Source: Scilla litardierei (Eukaryota > Streptophyta > Magnoliopsida > Asparagales > Asparagaceae). From it: 64,000 bases of DNA. Made by a program: the position numbers and the translations under genes. Shown in pieces: positions 11,772-23,778 of this stretch (positions within the stretch are counted from its first letter, which is position 1; every line of letters starts with the position of its first letter). Under the pieces are notes generated by a model. It was not told the origin of the DNA. It saw nothing but the letters and a program-made list of their open reading frames with translations, and did no database searches. The DNA lies in contig CM061136.1 of assembly GCA_030789695.1 (NCBI GenBank), positions 130,300,648 through 130,364,647 of the forward strand, written 5' to 3'.

Positions 11772-13420
11772 CTCCAAAATAAATTTTGCAAAATTTGTAT
11801 TCTCAGTAGATGAGTTATTTAACCGCATATTCTGATCCAATATCAAAACTTGTACAGAGCACCATAATACAGATCGTCTCAATGAGGCGCCAACAATTTC
11901 TTCTCGAACCCCCTTTGGTATGACGGGCAAGATTTGTCGGAAGTCACCACCAAGAACAACAGTAATACCACCAAACGATCTGTTGTTATCACAGATATCT
12001 TTTAGCGATCGATCCACTGCCTCAACACAGTGCCGATATTGCATAGGTACCTCATCCCATATTATAAGTTTCGCTTTTCTGAATAATTGTGCTTGCATGG
12101 ATTGCTTGCTAAAATTACAAATTGAATTATCGTGCACATCTAACGGGATACGAATGTGGAATGTGCAGTCCGACCTCCGCTAAGTAGCAATGATGCAATA
12201 CCGGAAGACGCGACGGTGATAACTATATTTTCAAGACTACGCAACATTGTTGCTATTGCATTGTACAAAAAAGTCTTTCCAGTTCCAGCACCGCCGCTCA
12301 AGAAGAATGTAGTACCTTTATTTTCAAATACGGATGAAGTAATTGTTGAATAAGCATTGCGTTGTGCATCATTGAGGCAATCAATGTCTTTTGGTGCATA
12401 CATTTGTGTTGCTTTATTTATAAGTTCTTGATGTTCATGCAACAATCTATTACCAACAATTGCATTCCAATCTCCAGCAGGACGTGGCATTGGTGAAAAG
12501 TCGGATAGACACTTACCGTACTCTTCAAGCAATTCATTGATAAGGAATAATCCATAATCTTCAAGTTGGCCTTGAGTTGGGGTAGAAATTGCAAATAAAG
12601 TGTGTAGTTTATGTGGAAGATCATCGCAAATGTGCATTGAAAATTCATTCCATAATGCAAGGGGGTCGATCGGCGAACATTCGATAAGAATAATACAAAA
12701 CAATCTTCGTAATTGATATCTTGTTTTCATAATGGAAGCCTCGGAAAGACATTGTCTCCACTCGGAATCATCTTCAAGAAGACCTCTTGCAATACATGTT
12801 GCTTTAAATGTAGGGTACTCGATAGTATTGTATGTGCGTAAATTTTCCCACGATGTTGGCCCTTTAACAACTGTTAGTAGCAACCGTAGATAAAATCGCT
12901 CACCAGAATTAGGGGATGCAAAATACATTCTGCCTATTGCATATCCAGATTGTCTTGGAGTCCAGACCTTTGTTGACGAATGCCACACAAACTTTTGAGG
13001 AAATTCTTGATATGCGAGATCATGTGCAGACTCATGCAAAGCGCAACATGTAAAAAATTCAGTCAAAGTTGTCTTCTCGTTTTCAGCCCTTGACCTTTTT
13101 GCATTTACATCTTCATCTGGATCAAAAATAACACGGTGTTGACCTGGTAAATGAAGTATCAATCTTTGAACTGACGGAATCTCCTGATGTAAGGGATGCT
13201 CAAATATTCGCCAAGCTGCCTCAGGTGGTCCAATATATCTTGCATCAAGGTATTGTTGGATCTCATCTACTGCGCCCAACACCATTGTGGTCCGATCATG
13301 ACCTTTATAAATATACTTATGAATGTACTTCACACATCTTACCCCAGCACAAACTTCGACATTAATATGGCAGTTAAAGCGTCTTGAGAGATACATACGG
13401 AACAACATCTCGGTTATCAA
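11772..13420 (-). pseudogene. Helitron Rep C-terminus and helicase N-terminal half, frameshifted
   Basis: Starts with the end of Rep ([12 protein letters not shown], then [14 protein letters not shown], the region bearing the catalytic tyrosines), then the linker, then PIF1-like helicase: Walker [13 protein letters not shown], Walker [12 protein letters not shown], and [15 protein letters not shown] one-base loss near 12150 separates Walker A from Walker B. The last codons (FAKFILE) meet a donor at 11771 (GAG/GTATTT). RepHel proteins cut and unwind DNA for rolling-circle transposition; this copy cannot. Confidence 0.9.
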
Positions 13421-14906
13421 CTTGATGCCCCCTTACAGTATATCGATGTTCATTATTACGACGACGATAAATAGGATATCCATCACGATCCATGGTTGTT
13501 GCATCTGCATAATTGCGAGGGTATTTCTTAGTACATTTACCATTTTCCATGCATGAAGCATTTGGATTTCGAACACCACATGGTCCATGTACCATACATT
13601 TTGACACAGTATCGAATAATGCAGGATCTTGAGCAGGATCAGGAAATTCAGCACAAACAATTCTATCCACTTGATCACATGTACGAATCTTATCTGGACC
13701 ACGAAGAAAGAAAAGAGCATGCATATGTGGAAGACCCCGTTTCTGACATTCAATTGTAAATACATGCGCTACTTTCTTTCCAAATACATTATTAACATCA
13801 ATCTCCTTCATCAAAGCCTTTCTTTTTAACACAAATACACGTGCAACTAAATCTGCCCGATCGGTAGCCTTTTGATTGGGTAGTAGAGCCGAAGTAATTT
13901 CCGTCCACTTTGGATTTGCAGTCATGGTAAGAAAAATATCCGGGTGCTGGTTATAACGTGTGATAGCCATTGAGTCTTGAAAGATTTCAAACATGTGACG
14001 GGCACTGCCAGTGAAAGATGAGGGAAGTATCATGCGCTGTCCAATTTGGTCACATTTGACATAGGCATCAATATCTGCAAGACCCTGATATAGCTCTGAG
14101 CGGAGTTTTCTTTGATTAAGTTTGATGAATGTCAAACGATGTTGCTCAGTTGCTGCCCAAGCATCAACTATGAACTCTTGGAATAATTTTCCAGCTCTCA
14201 AAATTACAGAATACTCGTTCTGTCTTTCAAACATACGGTAGCTATAAAACTCACACATAGTAAGGCGTCTACTTGAGGATATGTTTTGAACTGGATCCCA
14301 CTGCTTCAACTCAGGTTCCCATCCAAGATGACCATCAGGAAATACTAAGACATAGTGTAATGGTAAGTATGCAGGATGAGCCTCATTGATTTGCATTAAT
14401 TGATTATTTCCTCGAAGATGTAAAACTATATCTCACATCCCGGAAGGTCGATAGCCATCTCCGGGTAAAATAACCGCAATCTCATCTACAGTTGGGAGGT
14501 TATAACGGCGACGATCCTTGTTTGAATTGTAATGCAGATATACAGGAAGATCATGACCACTTAAATCTGCTTGAGCTAAAACAGAATAAGCCTGACAATA
14601 TAATTTGATGAATGGATTTATGCCTGATAGACAATTTTGAATAATTTGTAAGACATCCTTGCTCAAATGTGGATTTCTATTACTGCGTAACTCTATAGCA
14701 GAATCCGGATCATAAATGTAAAGTTGACAATAACTGGCTGTTTGATCCGGTTGTGGCAGAAGTGATCATGTTCGATGGCGTAATTCTCCATGAATAGTAA
14801 ATATGTTCGGGCCTCTGCCAGCAATCAATCTTTGATCCATTGTCGCACCAAGGCTGGTAAATGCATTAGCTGCATTATACTCCCGAGTATACTTTCGAAA
14901 TGATTT
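13374..14906 (-). pseudogene. Helitron Rep (HUH endonuclease) with three nonsense codons
   Basis: The frame carries Helitron-like Rep motifs: YNQHPDIFLTMTANPKWTEI, and GLPHMHALFFL, which contains the metal-binding HUH motif H-x-H. Upstream it reads NAFTSLGATMDQRLIAGRGP and FTIHGELRH. Stops interrupt it near 14908 (after GDSEA), 14767 and 14435. At about 13398 a net frame change after DVVPY leads into the next block. The gene continues upstream into the zinc-motif exon. Confidence 0.88.
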
Positions 14907-15258
14907 TTATGCTTCACTGTCACCATCATATAATTCTCGAAGTGCTGGAGGGGGTTCGTTAAGTTTTGGCAATTTTACTTTTCCTTGCAAACAACATGTT
15001 CTAAAAAGACATGTTGTCAAAGTTGACCTCGACAACCGTTCATCCAACCACTGTAAGGCTGAACAATGAGGGCATGGAATGTTCATTAACCCAAGATAAT
15101 GTCGACCATAATCAACCTCTGTTGGCGGACCAACTATATGATGAGTTGACCTACAAACTAACATCGAAGCTGTGCCATCATCTTCTTGTTCAGCTTGAGA
15201 AGTTGCGACTGGAGGTATTATGTGAGGTATATTAAGTGATCCTATAGCTAAACACCTA
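14907..15258 (-). pseudogene. Helitron N-terminal Cys-rich exon
   Basis: Preceded by an acceptor-like TTGGATAG near 15258. It encodes EVDYGRHYLGLMNIPCPHCS, ALQWLDERLS and CCLQGKVKLPKLNEPPPALR. The C-x2-C...CC arrangement before GKV-LP-L--PP is the conserved start of plant Helitron helicase-like proteins. It runs into the Rep frame after a stop near 14908. A partial second copy is at 4885-5011. Confidence 0.85.
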
Positions 15259-15289
15259 TCCAATATAAAACCAACATTAAATAAATTTA

Positions 15290-16207
15290 CATTACATGAA
15301 AGTAAATAGATTCTATAGATAATAACCTGGAAGATGGTTCAGCATCTTGGGCTGAGACCTCATCTTCATGTTCAACAGTAGAAGTTGGTAATGCATGTGT
15401 GCTTTGAGGTATATCAAGTATACTGTTAGGAGTCATATATCGAGATATGTTTCCTTGTTTTTGTTCTCGATCTCTCCTATTGCGTTGAGCTAAAGCCATA
15501 TCAAAAATAAACCCAAAACTAAATACAAATACAATACATGAGTAGAATTGATTTTATGTACGGTCAGGTGGATAATAACCTGACAGATGGTCTAGGTTCT
15601 TGTCCGGAAATCATATCGTTACGCAAGGCTGAGACAGCATCTTCTTGTTCAACCGGGGAAGTTGTCATCGCTGGTGATAAATGAGGCATATCAAGGACAC
15701 TGTCAGAAGTCAGAGCGTGAGATATGTTTCGGTGTTCTTGTTCACGCTCTCGATCTCGCCTTCTGTGTTGAGCTAAAGACCTATCCAAATTACACCCAAA
15801 CTAATTACAATTAAAATACAAGATAGTAGTAAAGATTTTATGTTTAGTCGGGTGATAATAACCTGACAGATGGTCCAGGCACTTGTCCAGAATTCATAGC
15901 GTGACGCGAGGCTGAGACAGCATCTTCTTGTTCAACTGGGGAAGTTGTCAGCGCTGGTGTTATATGAGGCATATTAAGGACACTGTCAGACGTCAGAGCG
16001 TTAGATATGTTTCGGTGTTCTTGTTCACGCTCTCGAGCTCGCCTTCTACGTTGAGCTAAAGACCTATCCAAATTACACCCAAACTAATTACAATTAAAAT
16101 ACATGATAGTAGTATAGATTTTATGTTTAGTCAGGTGATAATAACCTAACAGAGGGTCCAGGTACTTGTCCAGAATTCATAGCGTTCCGCGAGGCTGAGA
16201 CATCATC
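15290..16207 (-). repeat. Tandemly duplicated Helitron upstream exons (about 282-bp units)
   Basis: Two close units (about 15585-15862 and 15863-16142), a more diverged one (about 15300-15560), and the start of a fourth that is split by the retrotransposon nest and resumes at 52668. Each minus-strand unit has an exon-like core read as RSLAQ-RRR-REREQEHRNIS, then a Ser/Thr-rich part ending SPVEQEDAVSA. It is preceded by TTTGGATAG and followed by CAG/GTTATT. The Arg/Glu-rich repeats resemble the repetitive basic N-terminal regions seen in some Helitron proteins. Confidence 0.75.
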
Positions 16208-16946
16208 TGTAATGCCCTGAAAGCTACTGCATAAGTACTAAGGGGGGGTGAATAGTACTTTAAAAATAACAAGGAGTATAATTCCTAATTATCGTGCAAA
16301 CTACTACCAACAAATGCGGAAGCTAAAATTGACAACAACAAATATTCAATGCAAACAAGTGATATGATGGGTTCGGATCCACCCAAGTCTCCCTGACTTG
16401 TTCCCGGTGATCCTACGTCCCAATACACCCGGATCCCCTCCGGATACTTAGGTTAGAAACCCTAACCCAAGATTTCCACTATGAATACCTTGTGAAAAAC
16501 CTTCACAAGATCAAATCATACAATCAATAGCAATAGTGAATCCCACAACCCGGGATCACAACCTTCTCTCACAACCGAGAGAATCAATAGCAATAAATGA
16601 GTTTATATGAAATAAACAACAACTTACCACAAACCCTATACCTTGAGTATTCTTACCAAATTAGGGCAAGGAGGGATTTGAGGAAGGAGAAGTCACCAAG
16701 ACCTAGCACCACCAATATGAGCAGCAATGGGTGCCTAGGAATGAATAGGAGACTTGATTCAAGCAATAGCTTGGATGGCTCAACAAGAACAAAGTTCTCT
16801 CAAGATGGATTCTAGATCTCAAATGAGGGAGAGAATGATTTCTTGTGAGGAAGAGAGCTTTGAAAATGAGTTTCAATCTCTAACTCTTTCAATCTGAATA
16901 AGGCTCTCAATAGCAGCTCTAACCTTGAGAGAAACGACTAAGCTTT

Positions 16947-16956
16947 GTATTTATAG
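16947..16956 (-). promoter_or_regulatory. TATA box of the SIRE LTR
   Basis: The minus strand reads CTATAAATAC about 55 bp downstream of the palindromic array. It is conserved in the other three SIRE LTRs (about 33638-33647, 44463-44472, 51673-51682). Position and sequence fit an LTR core promoter; no start site can be read. Confidence 0.65.
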
Positions 16957-17009
16957 GGTCCCATAAACTCGAGCTAGGTCAAATCCCAACGGTTGGAAAT
17001 CTGAAGCAA

Positions 17010-17538
17010 CTAGTCGGTCAAAGAACAAACACTGACCGACTAGTTCATCCACTAGTCGGTCGGTGAGACAACATAAACCGACTAAGTGTGAACAGTGATC
17101 AGATAAAATTTCAGACCTAGATAACTAGTCGGTCCAAGAAGACTTTCTGACCGACTAGTTCATTAACTAGTCGGTCGGTCAAGTAAACTTAGACCGACTA
17201 AGAGTTGAAAACAATTAGTCTGAATACAAATTGATTTAGTCGGTCCAAGAACAAATGTTGACCGACTAGTTCATCAACTAGTCAGTCACCAAACGTTCTT
17301 AGACCGACTAACGATAAACAGTAACTTGGCATGAACAGGGAATGTTCAACTAGTCGGTCTAAGAAGCATCACTGACCGACTAGTTCACAAACTAGTCGGT
17401 CGGTGAGTCAACTAAGACCGACTAACTGTAAACAGTAAAGATCTTGGAATTGACTGACTGAAACTAGGCGGTCTAAGAAGCTTTGCCGACCGACTAGATC
17501 ACCATCTAGTCGGTCAGTTCTTCTTCTTGAACCAACTA
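17010..17538 (-). repeat. Five-unit palindromic array in U3 (about 114-bp period)
   Basis: Units start near 17010, 17125, 17237, 17350 and 17464. Each has three stem-forming parts: AGTCGGTC with GACCGACT, then CTAGTTCATCAACTAG-like centres flanked by GACCGA and TCGGTC, then TCGGTCGGT with AGACCGACTAA. Between units the sequence is less conserved. The array is just upstream of the TATA box on the transcribed strand. The other SIRE LTRs have the same array (33700-34235, 44528-45062, 51736-52265). Confidence 0.9.
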
Positions 17539-17941
17539 ACATGCACAAGAAGTCCCGAATCGAAGCGCGATGCTTCGGGAAAGTTTGAATGGACTTCTAC
17601 TAAGATCCTAGCTCTAAGATAGGAGCGACATGAAGATCAAATGATAATACCTACTCAAGGCTTAACATTCTAAAGAACAAAGCTAGAAGACTAAATATAA
17701 ATCTAGACAAACCGTCTTCAAAAGCTTCGATCGAATCTTCATGACTTCAAAGTTGGTCCAAAAGCTTCAACGAAGCTTTAGGCATATGAATACTTGCTTT
17801 GAGAAGTCTTGAGACGTCGCTTTGGATGTTCACGTGAATTTGGCGACGATCTCCATAACTACGCTCACAAAGTGTTAGTTCACGATTTATTTATGTTTGC
17901 TCATCATCCAAAACCAAATCCGGGGAGTCCAATACTCAACA

Positions 17942-18233
17942 TTCTCCCCCTTTTTGGTGATGACAAACCAACATAAATAATAATCAAAAATAATGATTCA
18001 AATGTAAAATACTTACTCCCCCTGCATTGATGACACGTTAATTCCAAATTGAATAAATATAATACGCATCAAGCAGAAGTGAGAGATATAAAACATGATC
18101 CAATTATTGAAATTTAGGATCGTAATCCATTTTTATATCTTCACTCCCCCTGAATCTAACATAATTAATTAGATTCATGGACAATAGAGTTAAATTTTCA
18201 TTTTGCCCTTGTCATTATTACTATCTCTCCCCC
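17942..18233 (-). promoter_or_regulatory. Polypurine tract next to the 3' LTR plus three upstream PPT-like tracts
   Basis: The minus strand has AAAAAGGGGGAGAA directly before the 3' LTR (17955-17942), the expected plus-strand primer site. Three further AGGGGGAG(T/A) tracts lie upstream at 18015-18023, 18143-18151 and 18225-18233. Element 2 keeps the same set at 34642-34655, 34715-34723, 34846-34854 and 34957-34965. Confidence 0.75.
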
Positions 18234-18239
18234 TTTGGC

Positions 18240-18872
18240 ATTATCCAAAAAGAGTGGGGGGCATACAACGACAACAAGGCTAAAGAAAATCCAACATCGG
18301 GAGTCGAAGAATACGACGATGGTCCAAAAGACACCAAGGGAAAAAAATTCATGAAGAAAATCAAGGTGTGCCAAATTGACCATTATCCAAAAGCGAAAAA
18401 TGAAATCATCAAAATACCAAATATAATTCACTTATTGAGTAAAGGGACGTGCTCTCCAATCTCAACATTTTGGTTAAATTAGTGCATGAAAAACAATTCT
18501 ATGTTTTCATAGAAATAAATTCTTTTTAACCAAGTCATTATCGTCGAGCGACGAAATCGAACATCATAGACATTAAAACGAATATAAAATGTGCACAACG
18601 AAGTAAAAGAGAGCAACGATGTATATATATATGAAGCATTATGAGTACAACCAAAAGATACATCCACTCCATACAATCAAAGACACACAATACAATATCA
18701 ACATCAAAATGTGAAAATCCATCATCGACATCAACACCATCAACATACATCCAAAAATGATACAACATCGACATCAAGCATCAAAACATCCAAATACATC
18801 AAAAACACCACCAACCATGTCCTAACCCAAAACTCTCTCTAAAAGATGAATCATCCAAGGAGCATCGGAGAG
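18240..18872. other. Non-coding region between the third ORF and the PPT
   Basis: Rich in ACATCAACATC-like words and AT-rich; no ORF with a domain. The matching stretch of element 2 is 34970-35665. Confidence 0.6.
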
Positions 18873-20561
18873 TCATCCAAACAGACTCTCAAGAAGGAGT
18901 GGTAGGATCAGCAGTCTCCGTAGGTCCAGTCGAAGGAGTGGACTCAGGCTCTGCTGGGAGGAGTGGTGTGTCAACTGAAGCAATCGTCGGGGTAGGAGTG
19001 GAAACATCAACAGCAGGCTCAACGGCAGAGGCACCAACAGGAATGTCAACTGGAGCAGACGTCTCTGGAGCACCAGCAGACTCATCCACTGGAGCAAAAG
19101 ACTCTGGAGCACCTGAAGAAGTGGCAGCTCCAGCAACAGATGTGGTAGCAGCAGCAGCAGTGGCCTCAGCGCCACGAGCAAGAGAATCAACGAGCTCATC
19201 GAGCTATCCATCTCCTCATCCTCAGAAACTGGAGGAGGGACCTCAACACCCATAGCACGAGCCATACGAGACAAAATCTCCTCGGTACGAGCATACCGAG
19301 ACTCGAGACGACGAACTGAACGAGCGAGATCATCAAGTGTGGTGGGAGGTCTAGGAGGAGCAGCTGCAGAAGAGGTGCCCTGAGAAGCTGAAGGAGTCGT
19401 CCTATGCACGTGACGGAGTGCCGCAAGATATTTCTTGACGGCCGTCGCGTTCAGGGGAGGACCAAGTGGACACTCATCGTCAGGAGGCAAAGGCACGTGG
19501 AAATGATGAAACACCAAAGTCAACAGACAAGGATCAGGGATATGCACAGATTTCGTGGTCTTGCGAATACACTCAAAAGAATCCATCTTATCGAGTATAA
19601 TGTGAGCCCAGTTAATCTCGCTACCCATGAAGAGAGCGTAAATCAACTTTAGGAATGGCTGGGATGGCAGAGAAGATGAGCCGTACTTAGGAAGTAAGCA
19701 CGACTTTAGAATAAGATTAAGCACCCAAGCATTCGGCTTGACTGACTTCGATGGGACACCTATGAAAGCTGGAGGGATCACATGGAAGATATCGGTGAGA
19801 ACGGACTGATCTAAAGAAGAGATATCATCAACTGAAATATCAGACGGGAGGAGACCAGACGATAAACAACCAAGCAACTCCCCCAAGATTTCTGCCATGA
19901 GGACTATAGGACTCCCCAAGACAGTAGTCTCGATGGAGTGGGTCTCATCGTACTGACCCCGGGTACGGTTTGCATAGAAAAGTTTGACCAGGCGAGGATA
20001 GGGTCGAGGGTTTGCCTTAGGGTCAAAGCGAAGGTAGTCTAGGAGCCCACTATAGGATAGAAGATCTGCTAAGCCAAGGAAGTCGGAAAACTGAACAAAG
20101 TGCTCCAATAACAGCGGGCAGTGCTCGATACGGTTGTAAGCCACGAGACAAAAAGGGTCGTCGCGACACAACGATATATCGACACCACCTGCGGGCATCG
20201 GAGCCTTTCCCTTAGGCTGTCGAGTCCTAGGACGAAGTGGAGGAGTGGGTTCGTTACAGCCAGGCTCAGTCTCAGGTCTAAACTCAGCATCTGAATCTGA
20301 AGGTGAAGAGGTTTCATGAAAAGAAGACGCTGAAACGGTTTTCTTCCTAGGCTTAGGTTTAGGTTGAGCTTGGGCTTGGGAAGCTTGGGCAGAGGGTTTT
20401 GGCTTAGGCTTTGAGGTTCTCTTCCTCTTCAATGGTGGTGAAGAAGAAGAGGGCTGAGTAGATTTGCCCTTGCGCTTGGGTTGAGGAGGATCCCTATGGT
20501 GTGGTTCTATGGTCATAGGAGATGCACCGGAGGGAGTGATCGGAATTCTCGTCCTTGCCAT
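18873..20561 (-). pseudogene. Third (env-position) ORF of SIRE element 1, C-terminal frameshift
   Basis: The frame starts MARTRIPITPSGASPM at 20561. A basic Lys/Arg/Pro-rich N-terminus (about residues 25-130, with nuclear-localisation-like KRKRTSKPKPK) precedes a globular part (about 145-390) starting VDISLCRDDPF. This part resembles the plant transposon-protein domain found in env-position ORFs of SIRE-like elements. A short coiled coil (RRLESRYARTEEILSRM) follows. Compared with element 2, an 8-bp loss near 19200 shifts the frame, so the Leu-rich tail is not native. The original Pro/Thr/Ala-rich C-terminus is readable at 19089-18889. I see no signal peptide or membrane segment in the native frame. 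Function unknown. Confidence 0.75.
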
Positions 20562-20920
20562 AAGTGTGACAAAACAAGATCAAGCAATGCAAGAAAACGA
20601 AAATCGAAATCAAACAGCCCTAAGTATAAACCCTAGATGCGAAAATGAGAAATAGGTGAAAATAGACCTAGATCGGAGCCCTAGATGCAAGAGAGGAGAG
20701 GAGGGATACCCTAGGAGGAAGATCGACGAAGATCCACGGCCAGAGTTGGTCGGAGATCGACGAACGGCGGCGGAATCGACGGAGGAAGACGAAGGGGCTG
20801 ATCGGGGGTCAGGGGTTTTAGCTGGAGAGGAGAGGGTAGAAACCGACTGAATCGAAAAAGAATCGATTAGAATAGGTATAAGTCGGTTGGAATGTGAAAA
20901 GACACGACTGTCCCTGAGCA

Positions 20921-21230
20921 CTTAGTCGGTCACAGTTCAAGCACTGACCGACTAGATGACGATCTAGTCGGTCGGTCAATGAGCTTGAACCGACTAAATG
21001 GAAACAGCCGCCAGTCAAAGTTTTTAGGGCTAGAGTTAGTCGGTCAAAGTTCAAGTACTGACCGACTAGTTTTCATTTTAGTCGGTCGGTAAGTGAACAT
21101 GGACCGACTAAATGATGTCAGTAGCAAAGAAAAATTATAAGCTTGAACTAGTCGGTCTGAGTTCATTAGCTGACCGACTAGATGGGTATCTAATCGGTTG
21201 GTTGATGAACTGTAACCGACTAGATGAGTC
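20921..21230 (-). repeat. Three-unit internal copy of the palindromic array between pol and the third ORF
   Basis: Units start near 20921, 21036 and 21149, again about 114 bp apart, with the same AGTCGGTC...GACCGACTAG...TAGTCGGTCGGT...AACCGACTA plan as the U3 array. It lies after the pol stop (21478) and about 360 bp before the third-ORF start. Element 2 has the same array at about 37735-38035. Confidence 0.88.
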
Positions 21231-21477
21231 CAAAAATTTTAGAATACGAAATTTTGAGTTCTCTCCCAATCGCACTCGGACGAAACATCGTTCAACTCTC
21301 AAAAATCATCATACTACCCCATAAATCTTCGAAAAAACTTAAATAAGACGTTCAAGAGTAAATTCGAGCATAAATTCCAAAAATTCACAAAAATCCCGAA
21401 AAAGAATCCAATAAGTCTAGCATGAACAAATATAGCGAAATAGAATAGCATGCAAGATTATTGAATAAAAATGAATC

Positions 21478-23778
21478 CTATATCTCGGATTCACCCATAA
21501 TCCCCAATTCTCGACGCAACCGCACAAAGGAATCCTCCTTTAGGGGTTTTGTGAAAATATCGACGATTTGCTTCTGGGTTTCAACGTACACTAATATGAT
21601 GTCATTTTTAGCAACATGATCATCTAAGAAATGGTGTCGGACATCTATGTGTTTCGAACGGGAATGGTGTACCGGGTTCTTGGAGAGACAAATGGCACTT
21701 TGGTTGTCCACCATGATAGGGCTAGTATCACAATGTATACCAAAATCCTCAAGTGTGTGTCTCATCCAAAGAACTTGAGCACACGCGACACCGGCGGCAA
21801 TGTATTCCGCCTCGGTGGTTGAAAGTGATACGGAATTTTGCTTCTTGGAAAACCAAGAGATAAGAGAATTTCCTATAAAATGGCAAGTGCCACTAGTACT
21901 TTTCCTGTCGGATTTGCATCCCGCATAATCTGCGTCACTATATGAGATTAACTTATATGTGCTAGATTTTGGATAAAGTAATCCAAAATCAAGTGTATAA
22001 CTTAAATAACGGAAAATACGTTTTACCGCTATTAAGTGTGACTCCTTAGGTTGAGACTGATAACGAGCACAAATACATACGGCAAACATTATATCGGGCC
22101 TACTAGCGGTAAGATAAAGTAAACTACCTATCATACCTCGATATAGACGAATGTCTGCATCTTTTCCGCTCGTATCTTTATCAAGATGCGTAGTCGTGCT
22201 CATTGGAGTCTTTTTCCCGGAGGTATTCTCCATTCCAAATCGCTTAAGCAACTCCACCGTATACTTCATTTGGTGGATGAAGATTGCATCGTCCATTTGG
22301 CGAATTTGGAGACCTAAGAAATATTTGAGCTCACCCATGTGGCTCATCTCAAATTGTTCCTTCATAACATTAGAAAATTCTTCGCAAAGAGCGAAGTTAG
22401 TAGCACCGAAAATGATATCATCAACATAAATTTGAACTAAAAGTATATCATTATTCGAATGCTTAACAAAAATGTAGAATCGGCTTCTCCCATTTTAAAA
22501 TTCAAATCCAAAAGAAAATTCTTTAGGCGATCATACCAAGCTCGAGAAGCTTGTCTCAAACCATAAAGTGCTTTCTTTAGTTTAAAAACATGATTTAGAA
22601 ATTTTTCATTAATAAAGCCCGGAGGTTGAGAAACATAAACTTCCTCAACGACATCTCCGTTTAAAAATGCACTTTTTACATCCATTTGAAATAGTTTGAA
22701 ATTTTTATGGCATGCAAAAGATAATAATAATCTAATTGATTCTAATCTAGCTACCGGAGCAAAGGATTCTTCGAAATCGATACCTTCCTCTTGACGGTAG
22801 CCTTGAGCAACTAACCGAGCTTTGTTCCGGACGACGACTTGGTTTTCGTCGGTTTTGTTCTTGAAGATCCACTTTGTCCCTATGACGGTGTGGTTCTTCG
22901 ATGGCAATGGAACAAGCTCCCAAACCTCATTCCTCTCGAATTGAATGAGTTCCTCCTCCATGGCTAAGATCCAAGCACCATCTTCGCACGCTTCATTAAC
23001 ATTCTTTGGCTCTATCGAGGAGGCAAAGGCACAATGAGCGAAGTAGTTCACTTGCGATCTCGTCTTGACACTATCACGGATATTGCCAATGACTTGCTCA
23101 TGAGGATGGTCACGAACAGTATGAAGCCGTTTGGGAATACCTTGATCACTATGAACATTCTCAACAACTTCATTAGTAGGGTTAGTCTCAATAGAATCAA
23201 TAGAATCAATAGAGTTAGAATTACCAATTGAATCACATAAAACATACATGGAGTCATCATCATTAGTAATTCTAGTTGGAACAAATCCTTCATTAAATGA
23301 AACATGAAGAGATTCCTCGATCGTTGAGGTTCGTTTGTTGTATATCCGGTAGGCTTTGCTACGCGATGAATATCCAAAAAAAATCCCCTCATCGGATCTT
23401 GGATCAAATTTGTCCAAACTACCATACGTGTTCTTAATAAAACATTTTGAACCAAAAACATGAAAATGTTTAACTTGAGGCAACCTACCAAACAACAATT
23501 CATAATAAGTTTGTTTAGTGCCGGGCCTCAAAAGTATTCTATTAAACACATAGCAAGCGGTGTGTACCGCTTCTGCCCAAAATTGATGGCCAAGTTGGCT
23601 ATCATCAAGCATCGTGCGAGCACACTCCACTAGCGTCCTATTCTTTCTCTCAACTACACCATTTTGAGGAGGTGCACGAGGGAATGAAAAGGTGTGTGTA
23701 ATACCAACTTCATCACAAAATGTCTCAAAAGACTCATTCTCAAATTCCCCTCTATGACCACTACGAATAGTGACAATG
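21478..23778 (-). pseudogene. SIRE element 1 pol, second part: integrase core, RT, RNase H
   Basis: Continues the pol frame after the nest inserted at CAATG. The second integrase Asp is replaced: the sequence reads [10 protein letters not shown] where element 2 reads [16 protein letters not shown] keeps the Glu. RT follows ([20 protein letters not shown]). A one-base loss near 22473 shifts the frame before the YVDD region, which is still readable. The second block carries RNase H ([41 protein letters not shown]) and ends at 21478. The insertion, the frameshift and the lost catalytic Asp make it non-functional. Confidence 0.9.

Larger units (their letters stand above)
16208..17941 (-). repeat. 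3' LTR of SIRE element 1
   Basis: 1734 bp, equal in length to the partner at 50934-52667. On the minus strand it starts TGTTGAGTATTGG at 17941, just after the PPT. U3 holds the GACCGACTAG array (17538-17010); a TATA box lies at 16956-16947. Confidence 0.93.

Noticed and set aside
16597..16815. 72-codon ORF repeated in the SIRE LTRs (also 33289, 44114, 51324)
   Set aside because: Conserved only because LTRs are copies; it lies downstream of the TATA box, has no motif and differs in length-neutral ways expected of non-coding LTR DNA.
17010..17538. Regular repeats with spacers resembling a CRISPR array
   Set aside because: Units are about 114 bp with internal inverted pairs and partly similar spacers, lie in a plant LTR, and no cas gene is near.
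18873..19195. Leu-rich C-terminal tail of the third ORF as a membrane anchor
   Set aside because: It appears only after the frameshift; element 2 in the native frame has a Pro/Thr/Ala-rich tail instead.
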